Origin: Okeania sp034190295
GTDB lineage: Bacteria; Cyanobacteriota; Cyanobacteriia; Cyanobacteriales; Microcoleaceae
Assembly: GCA_034190295.1 (NCBI GenBank)
Contig: JAXHSW010000007.1
Span: forward strand, 29,386 to 93,385
Reading direction: 5' to 3'
Length of the DNA stretch: 64,000 bases
In this document: piece by piece, positions 28,538 through 38,239 of the stretch
Numbering within the stretch: the stretch's first letter is position 1
How the letters are laid out: each line of letters begins with the position of its first letter
Position numbers and translations under genes: made by a program
Notes under the pieces: generated by a model
What the model saw: the letters and a program-made list of their open reading frames with translations, nothing else
Told to the model about the DNA's origin: nothing
The model's database searches: none

Positions 28538-30091
28538 CTACTCGCCTTTTTTTAATCCTAAATCAACAGCAACTTTATGAGCGCAAGCAAAACCAGAAAA
28601 AGCCACAGCATTTAAACCTTGACCAGGAAATGTACTATCTCCAACACAATATAAACCTGGTATTGCAGTACGATTAAATGGCATTGCTAATAAACCTTGT
28701 AATTTACGACGAGGAATAGGTCCATAAGTACCATCTTCGCGATTTAAAAATCTTTGATGAGACCGAGCTGTTCCTACTTCCATATAATCTAAACCAACAT
28801 CTAAACCAGGAAAAATATTTTCTAATCTATCAATAACTCGCCCCGCAGCTTCTTCTTTTTTTGCTTCATATTCTTTGATAGTTAATCCTTGCCAATCTTC
28901 TATATAACAAGGTGTAAAACTATGAACTATATGATAACCTTCTGGTGCTAAATTTGGGTCTAAAAGTGTAGGAATAGAGACAAAAATAGTACCTTCTGAT
29001 TCTTCCATTTTCTCCCAATTTTCTAAGAGAATATGATGACATTCTGTACCTTCTGGAAATACAGAAGCTTCTACTCCTAAATGTAAACTTAAAAAACTTG
29101 GTGACTTTTGATAATTACTGCGCCATTTTTTCTCACTTGACGGTATATTTTCTGCTGGAATTAATTTGCCAAAAGTATCCCATCTCGTAGCATTAGAAAT
29201 AACCCGTTTACCTCGATAAACCTTTCCATTAGTTAACTTAACTCCTACCGCTTTTCCCTTTTCAATAATAATTTCTTGAACCCGAGATTTATATCGAATT
29301 TCTCCCCCTGTTTTCTCTAAACCTTCTACCAATTTTTGAGAAATTTTACCCACACCACCTTTAGGATAATTAATACCACCATAATGGCGATCGGAAAATA
29401 CCATTCCGGCATTAATCATTGGCGTTAAATCTGCCGGTACTACTGACCAACAATAACATTCCATATCAATAAACTTTAATAATTTTTTATCGCTAATATA
29501 TCGACGTGCAACATCACCTACATTTTGAGGCAAATACTTTAATAAACCCAGACAAGAACCAGGATGTTGAAAAAATGATTTGGAGAGATATTTTAATTCT
29601 TCTAGAGATAATAACTCCATAGAATTGAGATAATTAAACACTTTCCAACATTCATCATAAAATTGACGAATTCCTTTTTTCTCATGGGGAAATATTTGAG
29701 TTAATTCTTGGATAAACTTTTCATATTCTTGGTGAACTTTTAACTCTAAATTATCTGGTAAATGATAATGTATTTGCACGGGGTCAGGAATTGTTTCTAT
29801 GCTAACATTTACCGCATCTAAAGCACGAGTCAATAAATTTGTTGTACCTTTCTTACCAAAACCAAATATCATTGATGCACCAACATCAAATGTGTATCCC
29901 TCCCTTTCAAAGTAACCGGAACTACCACCAGGAATAGTATAACTTTCTAATACTATAACCTTGCCTCCTTTAGCTGCAAGTTGAGTAGCTGTAACTAAAC
30001 CACCAATACCAGAACCGATAACTATTGCATCATATTCAAGTATTGGAGGAAATTTATCAGTTAATGACTGAGATGCTGGAGAAATTGTCAT
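28538..30091 (-). CDS. crtH: Carotene/prolycopene cis-trans isomerase
   Basis: CrtH (CRTISO) converts poly-cis lycopene to all-trans lycopene in carotenoid synthesis. The 517-residue flavoprotein starts its FAD fold at residue 21 (AIVIGSGIGGLVTATQLA), followed by ESYTIPGGSSGYFEREGYTF and GASMIFGF. The C-terminal FAD segment is GLYCVGDSTFPGQGLNAVAFSG near 480-500. These segments distinguish CrtH from CrtI/CrtO desaturases. It is monocistronic, with simple repeats on both sides. Confidence 0.94.
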   Translation of the reverse strand: MTISPASQSLTDKFPPILEYDAIVIGSGIGGLVTATQLAAKGGKVIVLESYTIPGGSSGYFEREGYTFDVGASMIFGFGKKGTTNLLTRALDAVNVSIETIPDPVQIHYHLPDNLELKVHQEYEKFIQELTQIFPHEKKGIRQFYDECWKVFNYLNSMELLSLEELKYLSKSFFQHPGSCLGLLKYLPQNVGDVARRYISDKKLLKFIDMECYCWSVVPADLTPMINAGMVFSDRHYGGINYPKGGVGKISQKLVEGLEKTGGEIRYKSRVQEIIIEKGKAVGVKLTNGKVYRGKRVISNATRWDTFGKLIPAENIPSSEKKWRSNYQKSPSFLSLHLGVEASVFPEGTECHHILLENWEKMEESEGTIFVSIPTLLDPNLAPEGYHIVHSFTPCYIEDWQGLTIKEYEAKKEEAAGRVIDRLENIFPGLDVGLDYMEVGTARSHQRFLNREDGTYGPIPRRKLQGLLAMPFNRTAIPGLYCVGDSTFPGQGLNAVAFSGFACAHKVAVDLGLKKGE

Positions 30092-31245
30092 AGTAACACC
30101 TTTGAAAATTTGCTAGATTTTAGTGTAGCGCTAATGATGTTAATAGTGTTTGATTTGAGTCAATCAAAGTTTAATAGTGGCGTGACACAGCTACAATGGT
30201 CGATTAGATGGAGGGATGGGGTGATGGGGTGATGGGGTGATGGGGTGATGGGGTGATGGGGTGATGGGGTGATAAAGACATCTAGAAACAAAAATCTATT
30301 ACACAGTTTTAGGCGTTTTTACCTCAGTAATTTGAGAAACCCTATATATTTAATCCTAATATTTTTATCGATCTTTTATAGGTTTAATATAGGTTTAATA
30401 CCCCACAATAATCCGCCGTTTCTATAAGCTTGTTGGAGTATTATTTATCATCCACTTTTTCTGCTAGATAACTAAAACTTTATTCCTTCTTCCTTATGGT
30501 AAGTATAATATTTTTGACAACTACAAAAATGAAACATCAAAATTCAAGGCATTGCATAAATGTGGGATGATTTTAATAGTTTTGTGGAATGGGCATCTTG
30601 CCCGTTCCTGATATTTTCACCAAAAAATCAGGTCTGAAGCCTCCCCTTTCAAGGGGATGAAAAAAAACAAGTTCAATATTTAAAGCCTCTGACTTTCCTA
30701 GGTTATGCTTCGCAAAAAGACAGAGGTACTGATAACTGAAATGACCCCACAATCATCCGCCCTTTCTATAAACTTGTTGAGGTATTATTTCCCATACACT
30801 TTTTCTTTCTCTACTACATAACTAAAACTTTATTTCTTCTTTCTTACCGAATAATTAATAATTAAATAATTAAATAACTAAATAATTCAGGTTTAAAGCC
30901 GACCCTTTCAAGGGGAAAAAAATAAATTTTTTCCTTTTATTCAATCCTCTTCCTTTTAGGGAGAGATAATTATCAATTATCAATTATCCATTATTGAACT
31001 TCTTCCTTCTTTTGATATTATAGTTTAAGATTAATAAATTGGTATTTTATTGGAATTTTGCGATCGTGACCAAAAAATCAGGTCTGAAGTCTCCCCTTTC
31101 AAGGGGATGAAAAAGCGGTCAAGGGATGGCGAGGAAACCTGCGCCATATCCAATCGACCAAGAGAAATAAAGTTCAATATTTCAAACCTCTCTCTGCCTG
31201 AAGTCAGAGGTACTGATAACTGATAACTGATAACTGATAACTGAA
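30092..31245. repeat. Spacer crtH-upp packed with repeats
   Basis: About 30210-30272 is a 9-bp tandem GATGGGGT(G) array. 30619-30740 and 31069-31245 are two copies of the ATGAC-abutting repeat: left end ACCAAAAAATCAGGTCTGA, inner hairpin CTCCCCTTTCAAGGGGATG, then CCTCTG...CAGAGG, then CTGATAA units and CTGAA. The second ends exactly at the upp start codon. 30845-31005 is an inverted copy of the AATAATTACCTCTCC family. No gene is present. Confidence 0.75.
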
Positions 31246-31896
31246 ATGACTATGCAACTTCGTGTTTATGTCCCACCTCATCCTTTAGTAAAACATTGGT
31301 TAGGTGTAGCTCGTGACATAAATACACCCTCTGCTCTATTTCGCTCTGCAATGACAGAATTAGGTCGATGGTTAACCTATGAAGCAATTCGAGATTGGTT
31401 ACCAATAGTAGAAACAACAGTACAAACACCTTTAGCTGAATGTCCTGCTACTTTTGTTAATCCTCAAGTCCCCGTCGTAGTAATACCAATTCTCCGAGCT
31501 GGTCTAGGATTATTAGAAGGAGCGCAAACAGTTTTACCATTGGCATCCATCTATCATCTGGGAATAGTTAGAAATGAAGAAACTCTCGAACCTAGCTGTT
31601 ATTTGAATAAACTACCTCCCCAGTTTTCCCCTAATGTTCGGGTTTTGATTTGCGACCCAATGTTAGCTACTGGTGGCACAATTATGCAGGCGATGACTGA
31701 ATTAACTGAGCGTGGGGTTGATGTTGCTTCAGTCAGAATAATTTCTGTAGTAGCAGCTCCTCCTGCTCTACAAAAGTTGAGTACCACTTATCCTAACTTG
31801 GTTATCTATACAGCAACTATTGACCAGGTTGTTAATGATGTCGGCTACATTATACCAGGTCTTGGCGATGCTGGCGATCGAACTTTTGGTACTTAG
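31246..31896 (+). CDS. upp: Uracil phosphoribosyltransferase
   Basis: Upp salvages uracil to UMP with PRPP. The 216-residue protein has the PRPP loop VLICDPMLATGGTIMQA near residues 130-146, IPILRAGLGLLEGA near 83-96 and a family-typical C-terminus (IIPGLGDAGDRTFGT) that binds uracil. Cyanobacterial Upp normally starts M-T-x-QLRVYVPPHPL, which selects ATG 31246 (MTMQLRVYVPP). That ATGAC is the exact boundary of the upstream repeat, so no native 5' leader or Shine-Dalgarno sequence remains within 170 bp. Confidence 0.95.
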   Translation: MTMQLRVYVPPHPLVKHWLGVARDINTPSALFRSAMTELGRWLTYEAIRDWLPIVETTVQTPLAECPATFVNPQVPVVVIPILRAGLGLLEGAQTVLPLASIYHLGIVRNEETLEPSCYLNKLPPQFSPNVRVLICDPMLATGGTIMQAMTELTERGVDVASVRIISVVAAPPALQKLSTTYPNLVIYTATIDQVVNDVGYIIPGLGDAGDRTFGT

Positions 31897-33001
31897 TTAT
31901 ATCAAATGCGGTGCAGTTGCACATAGAATCTGGTTATATAATAGATATCTCCAATATTAACGAAGTCTGCAAGTCAGCAAGTCTGCAAGTCAGGAGTCGG
32001 GATTTATTTTTGTAACGGGGATTTGAGCAACTCTCCAAAAATATTTCGCCTTAAAAGGCGGGGTTTTAAACCCAATTATTTTGATAAAAAATCAAATCAA
32101 TTATCGCACTCTTATTTATCAATTCTTTCTCTGTACTTCCTCTTTTGGAGGAGATGTTTAATATCTGTTTATAATTCTATCAGGACTTATATCATGTCTC
32201 TTTAATAAAAAATCTAGGGAGTAGGGAGTAGGGAGTAGGGAGTAGGGAGTAGGAAACAAGAGGAAATTTGTTTGCAGACCATGACAAACGGAAAAAATAT
32301 TTTCTCTCAAGAGAAGAAAATTTTTATTATGGCGTTCTTAATGAGACTTGATATTACGCAAAGACTCTACATACAGGGAGGGCGAATGGCATTCGCCCCT
32401 ACAGATGGTGTGTGATTTGATGTTTTGCGTAAGTCCTGTCTATAATTACTTCAATATTTCATCTCCCCTATTCCCCCACTCCCCCACTCCCCTACCCCCA
32501 ACTATATAATAAGTATTCAACCGGATTTGATATTACCGAAAAATTGTGGGTATGCGCCTCCCTTTTAAGCTATCCCTGATAAGGAACTCCTGAAAACCTT
32601 GTGGGGAGTGTGGGGAGTGTGGGGGGCAAAAATCTTATCTGCAGTTCTCAAAATAATGTATTTTTCAATACACTTTTCTCCTAAAAAAGCCACTCCAAGA
32701 CATAAACATAACTTATCTATTTTGTCAATTTTTATGTTAAGAAAGATGTTTATAAAGCATAGCCTTTTAAGGGGATAAAAAGCGGTCGAGAGATGGATGG
32801 GTTACCTAACCATATCTAATCGACCAAGAGAAAATAGAATATTCCTTATTTCAAGCCTCCTCCGAAGCAGAGGTACTGTTAACTGATAACTGAAATGACT
32901 GGCCACTTAAAGCAAATCAAAATTGATTATTGAGATTCTATTAATAATATGCTATTTTTGAAGATAGACATTAATATAAACGATTAGCTATTTGCTAAAT
33001 T
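31897..33001. repeat. Composite nested repeats between upp and the small membrane gene
   Basis: 31899-32533 is bounded by ATATCAAATGCGG and AACCGGATTTGATAT. Inside it lie a GTCTGCAA-type tandem run with a palindromic repeat (about 31960-32088), a GTAGGGA tandem run (32216-32252) and an ACTTACGCA foldback (32354-32438). 32565-32770 matches 56770-56985 in inverted orientation. About 32762-32894 is another ATGAC-abutting repeat (ATGAC at 32895-32899), 103 bp before the next start. A 60-codon frame at 32023 is only the palindromic repeat read through. Confidence 0.7.
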
Positions 33002-33325
33002 ATGAGTAATAGAGATGGTTTTGCAAGTGGTTTGATTGCAGGAGCAGCAGTCGGCGGCTTGGTCGGTGGATTATTGGGAATTTTAGTAGGAGCAAGAGTG
33101 TCTAATGATGCAGATGAAGCAGAAATTTTATTAGAGACTCAAGATACTGAAAAACAGAAACTAACAAAAGAATCAGAAAGCATAGAAGAGACTCGTCAAA
33201 GCTTGGAAGGTAAAATATCCCAGTTAAATCAAGCAATTGATGAAGTGCGCCAACAAATAAATGGTGTTAATGGTAGCTTGGCCAATACTGGGCGATCGCT
33301 CTCCGAAGAAACCCAAAATTATTAA
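33002..33325 (+). CDS. Small membrane-anchored coiled-coil protein (YtxH-like)
   Basis: The 107-residue protein has one glycine-rich membrane helix at about residues 8-32 (ASGLIAGAAVGGLVGGLLGI), followed by a charged, Gln/Glu-rich coiled coil to about residue 100. This layout is typical of YtxH-like envelope or stress proteins, common in cyanobacteria; function unknown. It is followed by the YggT gene after 127 bp on the same strand, probably one transcription unit. Confidence 0.8.
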   Translation: MSNRDGFASGLIAGAAVGGLVGGLLGILVGARVSNDADEAEILLETQDTEKQKLTKESESIEETRQSLEGKISQLNQAIDEVRQQINGVNGSLANTGRSLSEETQNY

Positions 33326-33452
33326 GAATAAATCTATTTCGATCGTATATTGTAGAGATTGCTGAGGATGAAAGATTAATAATACAAAGCTGTGCTATAC
33401 TGTAATTTAAAACCTAATATGATTTTTTTGTAGTTTCAGAATAATAAAACTT

Positions 33453-33734
33453 ATGAATGCCTCCATAGGACTATTAGCCCAAACTTTAGGAACATTTGTA
33501 CAAATATATTTAATTTTAATGTTCATTAGGATCTTATTAAGTTGGTTTCCTAATATTAACTGGTACGACCCACCATTTTCTGTACTAAGTCAGTTGACAG
33601 ACCCTTATCTAAATATATTTCGTTCTATTATTCCACCCTTGGGAGGTATAGACTTTTCTCCCATAATCGCTATATTTGCTCTCCAGTTTGTAGCTCAAAT
33701 TTTAACTGGATTACTAAGTAGCTTGGCTTATTAG
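33453..33734 (+). CDS. YggT family integral membrane protein
   Basis: The 93-residue protein has two hydrophobic segments (about 5-30 and 65-90) around the conserved signature RILLSWFPNINW...DPYLNIFRSIIPPLGGIDFSP. YggT/YlmG proteins are linked to septum or thylakoid/nucleoid organisation in cyanobacteria and plastids. The ATG at 33453 gives the standard length. Confidence 0.92.
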   Translation: MNASIGLLAQTLGTFVQIYLILMFIRILLSWFPNINWYDPPFSVLSQLTDPYLNIFRSIIPPLGGIDFSPIIAIFALQFVAQILTGLLSSLAY

Positions 33735-33994
33735 TATTGAAAAAACGTAAGTATTTCCTGCGGAATGCTGTGCAAATATCTATTAGCTGTCAGCTCTCAC
33801 AAGGGGGTTGAAATGAATATAGATAGACTTTAACTTTAAAGACAGCTTTTGTAGTAAGTAAAAATTATGACTCAATTAGTAAAGCTTTTATTTAAAACTA
33901 AAAGCAAGAGCTGATGGCTGAATGCTTACGAAAAAAACTTTGAGGCAGATTGAAAAAAGATCTTAACTCTTCAAACTCAACCTGCCTTTAATAA
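33735..33994. repeat. Spacer with GTAAGCATTCAGC-type element
   Basis: About 33770-33925 contains AGCTGTCAGCTCTC, ACTCAATTAGTAAAGCTTTTA and GAGCTGATGGCTGAATGCTTAC, shared with about 61380-61555 and partly with 14281-14340. No gene is present. Confidence 0.6.
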
Positions 33995-34453
33995 TTAAAA
34001 GCCATCAAATTCTTCTATAGTTTGCCACCGAACTTTATGAGAAAAGCCAGATGATTTAAACTGTTTAAGTTTCAATGGAGTAGGCAGATTTGCTGGTATG
34101 GAAACTCTAATTTCAAAATCAATGACACCTGGTGGGACTTCTTCAATTGACCCAAGTCTTGTACGATTTTGCATAACATTATTGTTATCGGCGTCATAAA
34201 TACGTCCATATACATCAGCATCATACAAAGTTTTATCAGAAGTATTTTTAGCTTTACCACCGATAATAAAACAGTTAGCTGCCATACTAGAACCACTAGA
34301 AATCATTCCTGTTTCTAAACTAGAGGGACATTCTTTGTATTCTAGGTCGTATAGCTGAACTGGAATTGCGGCTAAAGCAGGGTTAGTCCAGAGCCAAGTG
34401 ACTATGGCAACAAGAGTAGATATAATAATATTGGCAAAAAATGGCGCTCTCAT
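33995..34453 (-). CDS. Exported FxLYD-like hypothetical protein
   Basis: The 152-residue product starts with a signal-peptide-like stretch (residues 5-28, ANIIISTLVAIVTWLWTNPA, ending ALA-AIP). The mature part contains one beta-sandwich-like domain with NCFIIGGKAKNTSDKTLYDADV and YDADNN...VPPG, the pattern of FxLYD domains (N-S-D-xx-LYDV). Two cysteines (in KECPSS and ANCFI) could form a disulfide. Function is unknown; periplasmic or lumenal location is inferred. Confidence 0.75.
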   Translation of the reverse strand: MRAPFFANIIISTLVAIVTWLWTNPALAAIPVQLYDLEYKECPSSLETGMISSGSSMAANCFIIGGKAKNTSDKTLYDADVYGRIYDADNNNVMQNRTRLGSIEEVPPGVIDFEIRVSIPANLPTPLKLKQFKSSGFSHKVRWQTIEEFDGF

Positions 34454-34902
34454 ATAATAAAAATTTAGAGTGAGAATTATAAATAACTCTAGCTTATTTT
34501 CTTAAAAGGCGATCGAAAAAAATGAGTCTATTCATTAATTGATAATGGATAATTGATAATTACCTCTGGTTAAAACCGCTACGGAATTGAATATAAGGAA
34601 ATATCAAGTGCACTTTTTTTCTCTTTGAAAGGGGAAGCATCAAGGCGCGAATTATTTAATTATTAATTATTAATTATTAGTTATTCGGTAATACTAAGCA
34701 GCTCAAGTAACCCTTGAGTATATTAGACATCTCCGGTCGTAAAAAATCAAATCAATTATCGCACTCTTATTTATCAATTCTTTCCCCCTACTCCCTACTC
34801 CCTCTTTCAATCGAGATGTCTATTAGGTAGTCGGTATTAATAATTTGCATTCGCGTAACGTTGCGTAAAAAAAAAATCCGCACTAGACTACTGCTATTTT
34901 TG
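34454..34902. repeat. Spacer with AATTACCTCTGG and TAGACATCTCC elements
   Basis: About 34540-34695 is a member of the AATAATTACCTCTCC family, with mirrored TAATTATTAA tracts at both ends. 34724-34822 (99 bp) is a TAGACATCTCC...GAGATGTCTA element. Confidence 0.65.
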
Positions 34903-35280
34903 TTATGCCTTCTGCAAGTCAGGTCTCAATTTTTTTGCCCCTCGCAAATAGGTATGAACAATTTTTTTGGCCTGAGTTTCTGACATATTCACATGAATCA
35001 AAAATCTGATACAACGCTCTAAACTACCTTCAACGTGCATCTGCTGCACATCTAATAAAGGGACATTATTCCAGTTGGGACGTTGGCGGGCGATCGCAGC
35101 CGGAAAAATAGCATCTAAGTCACGAGTTACAGAGAAAGTCGTACTAATAATTTGGCCTGGATCTATTTGATTATGGTCTTCTAGTTCATCTAATAGTTCC
35201 GTTACTGCCTCTTGAATGGCTTCTTTTGAGTTTTCTGAGACAGTAGTTGCCCCACGAATTGCTTGAACTCGCCACACCAC
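34903..35280 (-). CDS. aroH: Chorismate mutase, AroH class
   Basis: AroH isomerises chorismate to prephenate for phenylalanine and tyrosine. The 125-residue length and motifs are those of the monofunctional AroH fold: VQAIRGATTVSENS near residues 5-18 with the active-site Arg, FSVTRDLDAIFPAAIAR near 48-64, and VPLLDVQQMHVEGSLERCIRFLIH near 73-96 (Arg, Cys). It lies 37 bp downstream of the SppA-type protease on the same strand, a conserved pairing in cyanobacteria, so the two are probably cotranscribed. Confidence 0.94.
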   Translation of the reverse strand: MVWRVQAIRGATTVSENSKEAIQEAVTELLDELEDHNQIDPGQIISTTFSVTRDLDAIFPAAIARQRPNWNNVPLLDVQQMHVEGSLERCIRFLIHVNMSETQAKKIVHTYLRGAKKLRPDLQKA

Positions 35281-35317
35281 GCCAAAATCCTCCCAATCAA
35301 CAACTTTTTATTTTAAC

Positions 35318-36136
35318 TTAAGGTCGATACAGCCACAAAGGTAAGCCATTAGTAGAAACTTCAAATTCTACCCAGCTTTGAGCTGTCGATAATTTTGATG
35401 ATACCTGATTATTACCCAAAACTCGACTTACTAAAGATTTTGGTTTTTCCAGGGTACAACTCTCAGTCTTCTCTGGGTCTAATTTTATCAGTTCACAAAG
35501 CCATTTACGGGCATCTTCTTCAGTACCTAAACGGTCAACCACACCTAATTCTAATGCTTGTTCTCCTGTAAATATTCGTCCATCTGCAAAACTTCTGACA
35601 GTTTCTACAGCTAAATTTCGCGCCTCAGCCACTATTTTGACAAACTGCTGATAACTATTATCAATCAAGTCTTGGAGAATTTGCTTCTCTGGATCTGTCA
35701 TTTCTCGGTCGAAGGCTAATATATCTTTGTATGGGCCAGACTTTACTACTTTAAAAGAAACCCCTACCCTCTCCAAAAGACGTTCTATATTATTCCCTCG
35801 CAAAATCACCCCAATACTACCTGTAATTGTCCCAGGATTAGACACAATATGTTGAGAACCCATGCCAATATACACGCCCCCAGAGGCTGAAATATTGCCG
35901 AAACTAGACACAATTTTGACTTTATCTTGCAAATTTTTCAGGGCATTGTAGATTTCGTGAGAGTCAGCAACAGTACCTCCGGGACTATCAATTCTCAGTA
36001 ATAGACCAGGAAATTTTCTTTCTTCTACCGTTTTCAGTGCTTCTAAAACTCTTTTTCTGGTGTCGCTCGCGATAACACCACTAATTTCAATTCGGGCAAT
36101 TTGTTTACGATACCGAGGCTTAAATGGCCAAATCAT
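35318..36136 (-). CDS. sppA: Signal peptide peptidase SppA-type serine protease
   Basis: SppA-type enzymes cut residual signal peptides and membrane proteins with a Ser-Lys dyad. The 272-residue short form shows the oxyanion region LLRIDSPGGTVADS (about 46-59), nucleophile S85 in NISASGGVYIGMG and general base K137 in GPYKDIL. There is no N-terminal membrane helix, so it is a soluble or peripheral form, possibly related to thylakoid SppA. It is first in the sppA-aroH unit. The ATG at 36136 is followed by the usual MIWPFKPRYRK. Confidence 0.92.
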   Translation of the reverse strand: MIWPFKPRYRKQIARIEISGVIASDTRKRVLEALKTVEERKFPGLLLRIDSPGGTVADSHEIYNALKNLQDKVKIVSSFGNISASGGVYIGMGSQHIVSNPGTITGSIGVILRGNNIERLLERVGVSFKVVKSGPYKDILAFDREMTDPEKQILQDLIDNSYQQFVKIVAEARNLAVETVRSFADGRIFTGEQALELGVVDRLGTEEDARKWLCELIKLDPEKTESCTLEKPKSLVSRVLGNNQVSSKLSTAQSWVEFEVSTNGLPLWLYRP

Positions 36137-36690
36137 ACTTTTATTCAGTCAAAAGTCAAATTTAATCATAGCACAAATTATATGAATTAAATTATTAACA
36201 TATTTAACTTAAATTGTCAATTAAGATAATATTTAATGAATATTTTGCAATTTTGCCTTATTATTAATTCATTAAATTTAATGATACATTTTTTGATGAA
36301 AAAATGTTACAATTTGTAAATAAAGTTTTAATATTAACTAGCTATTAGCTTTTCGGTCCGGAATGCTGGCAAGCGCAGCATTTAGCTAGCCTCTTACAGA
36401 GGAACTGCGGACTTCAGCTAAAAATCCGAGGGTTTAAGTCCCCCACAAGAGTTTGAAAAAATTAGTGGTGCACCTTTTATGGTGGATTAAAACCCCCATT
36501 ATACACGCCAGATAAGCTGATTGCTGACTGCTGACTGCTGACTGCTGCTTCAATAAAATAATGACCGAAAAATAGGGTCAATACCCTTCCCTTGGCTGCG
36601 TCACGAGCTGTCGCTCTACAAGGGGATGGAAAAAGTAAACTTCAGTATTTCGTCAGCAAGAGGTACTGATAACTGATAACTGAAATAACT
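36137..36690. repeat. Divergent spacer sppA/EamA with two interspersed elements
   Basis: About 36339-36552 carries the GGGTTTAAGTCCCCC / GGTGCACCTTTTATGG element. 36564-36684 is a copy of the ATGAC-abutting repeat (CCCTTGGCTGCG...CTACAAGGGGATGG, then CTGATAA units), whose end here reads ATAAC (36685-36689), one base from the EamA start at 36691. Confidence 0.75.
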
Positions 36691-37728
36691 ATGCAACTAA
36701 AACTGACTAACTCAAAACTCCCCTTTGCGCCACTGTTACTAATTGCTCCCTTTTTCTTCTGGGGAACTGCAATGGTAGCGATGAAAGGTGTTATTCCTCA
36801 GACAACACCATTTTTTATGGCAGCAATGCGTATATTGCCAGCAGGTATATTATTGTTACTGGTAGGAATGATTCAGGGAAGACCTCAACCACAAAGAAAA
36901 ATAGCTTGGTTGTGGATTTTATTATTTGCCTTAGTGGATGGTGCTTTGTTTCAGGGATTTTTGGCTCAAGGGTTAGTCAGAACAGGTGCAGGTTTGGGTT
37001 CGGTGATGATTGACTCTCAACCTTTGGCAGTAGCTATTTTATCATTGTGGTTATTTCAAGAGAGAATTAGATTTTGGGGTTGGTTAGGGTTAGGTATTGG
37101 TGTTTTTGGTATTAGTTTAATTGGTTTGCCTGATGAATGGATCGGAAGTTTGCTGCATCCAGAAACAATAGAAGCATCTCTAGGAATAGGTGCACTGTTT
37201 CAAAGTGGAGAATGGTTGATGTTATTAGCATCTCTATCTATGGCAGTAGGAACAGTATTAGTGCGTTGGGTTTGTAAATATAATGACCCAATTATGGCAA
37301 CTGGTTGGCATTTGATTTTAGGTGGTGTTCCATTACTTGCTATTTCCGCAGGGTGTGAGTCTGGACAGTGGGTAAATATTGATGGGTATGGTTGGATAGC
37401 TATGGGTTATGCTGCAATATTCGGCAGCGCGATCGCCTATGGTTTGTTCTTTTATTTTGCCTCTTCTGGAAATCTTACCAGTTTAAGTGCTTTAACTTTT
37501 CTAACTCCAATTTTTGCTTTGTTGTTTGGCAATTTCTTTTTAGGAGAAGTTTTAAGTCCGCTACAGTCAGTAGGAGTAGGTTTAACTTTAGTTAGTATTT
37601 ATCTGATTAATCAACGAGATGTATTAGCCGAGAAGTTAAATTTTAGTAGTTCAAAGAAAGAAGGTTTTTCTAATACTAATTCAGGCAAAATATTGATACA
37701 ATCTCAACAGGAACCAACAGAAGTTTAA
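36691..37728 (+). CDS. EamA/DMT family transporter
   Basis: The 345-residue inner-membrane protein has about ten hydrophobic helices in two EamA halves (about 12-140 and 165-305). Typical segments are PFFFWGTAMVAMKGVIP at the start, the end of half one (GLGIGVFGISLIGLPD) and the end of half two (FLTPIFALLFGNFFLGE). DMT proteins export or import small metabolites; substrate unknown. The start ATG 36691 lies just after a repeat whose usual ATGAC is here ATAAC, so an ancestral start six bases upstream may have been lost. Confidence 0.9.
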   Translation: MQLKLTNSKLPFAPLLLIAPFFFWGTAMVAMKGVIPQTTPFFMAAMRILPAGILLLLVGMIQGRPQPQRKIAWLWILLFALVDGALFQGFLAQGLVRTGAGLGSVMIDSQPLAVAILSLWLFQERIRFWGWLGLGIGVFGISLIGLPDEWIGSLLHPETIEASLGIGALFQSGEWLMLLASLSMAVGTVLVRWVCKYNDPIMATGWHLILGGVPLLAISAGCESGQWVNIDGYGWIAMGYAAIFGSAIAYGLFFYFASSGNLTSLSALTFLTPIFALLFGNFFLGEVLSPLQSVGVGLTLVSIYLINQRDVLAEKLNFSSSKKEGFSNTNSGKILIQSQQEPTEV

Positions 37729-38239
37729 GTGCAAATTGAAGTTGAAATATCGGATAAAATTTAACTAAACGATCGGGCATTATTAAATATCACTATGTCA
37801 TTGCAACTGGAACGGAGTGGAAGAAAGCACTATAAGGATTTAACTACATCAACATTTTGTTAGATAGTTATTTTTATCAAAATAACATGGGTCGCGCAAC
37901 CCCTCCTTTTAAGGCGAAATATTTTTGGAGCGAAGCTCAAATCCCCTAGTTCCCCTCCTGGGAGGGGTTAGGGGTGGGTTGACTTGCAGACTTGCAGACT
38001 TGCAGACTTGCAGACTTCGTTAATAGCGCCTACCTACCTATATATATATAAATATAATATCATCTCCGTTGGGGCGCGTTTGTGTAAACTCAAGCGTAAA
38101 TATCTACAGGAAATTTAAGCTTTTTTCTTGCTCTTCAGCCTTCCTCCCTGTTCCCTGTTCCCTGTTCCCTACCTTTGCTACGCAATACCGATGCTACCGG
38201 ACATTATATAATTTATAGATTTTAAGGTAATTTCACTTT
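37729..38239. repeat. Spacer with an inverted palindromic repeat copy
   Basis: About 37870-38022 is the reverse orientation of the palindromic repeat (TTTTTATCAAAATAACATGG, CCTCCTTTTAAGGCG, TATTTTTGGAGC), followed by a GACTTGCA tandem run ending CTTCGTTAA. A CCCTGTT run is at about 38145-38168. No gene is present. Confidence 0.75.

Noticed and set aside
32023..32205. 60-codon frame MSNSPKIFRLKRRGF...
   Set aside because: It is the intergenic palindromic repeat; useful only as comparison to the in-frame copy at 16985.
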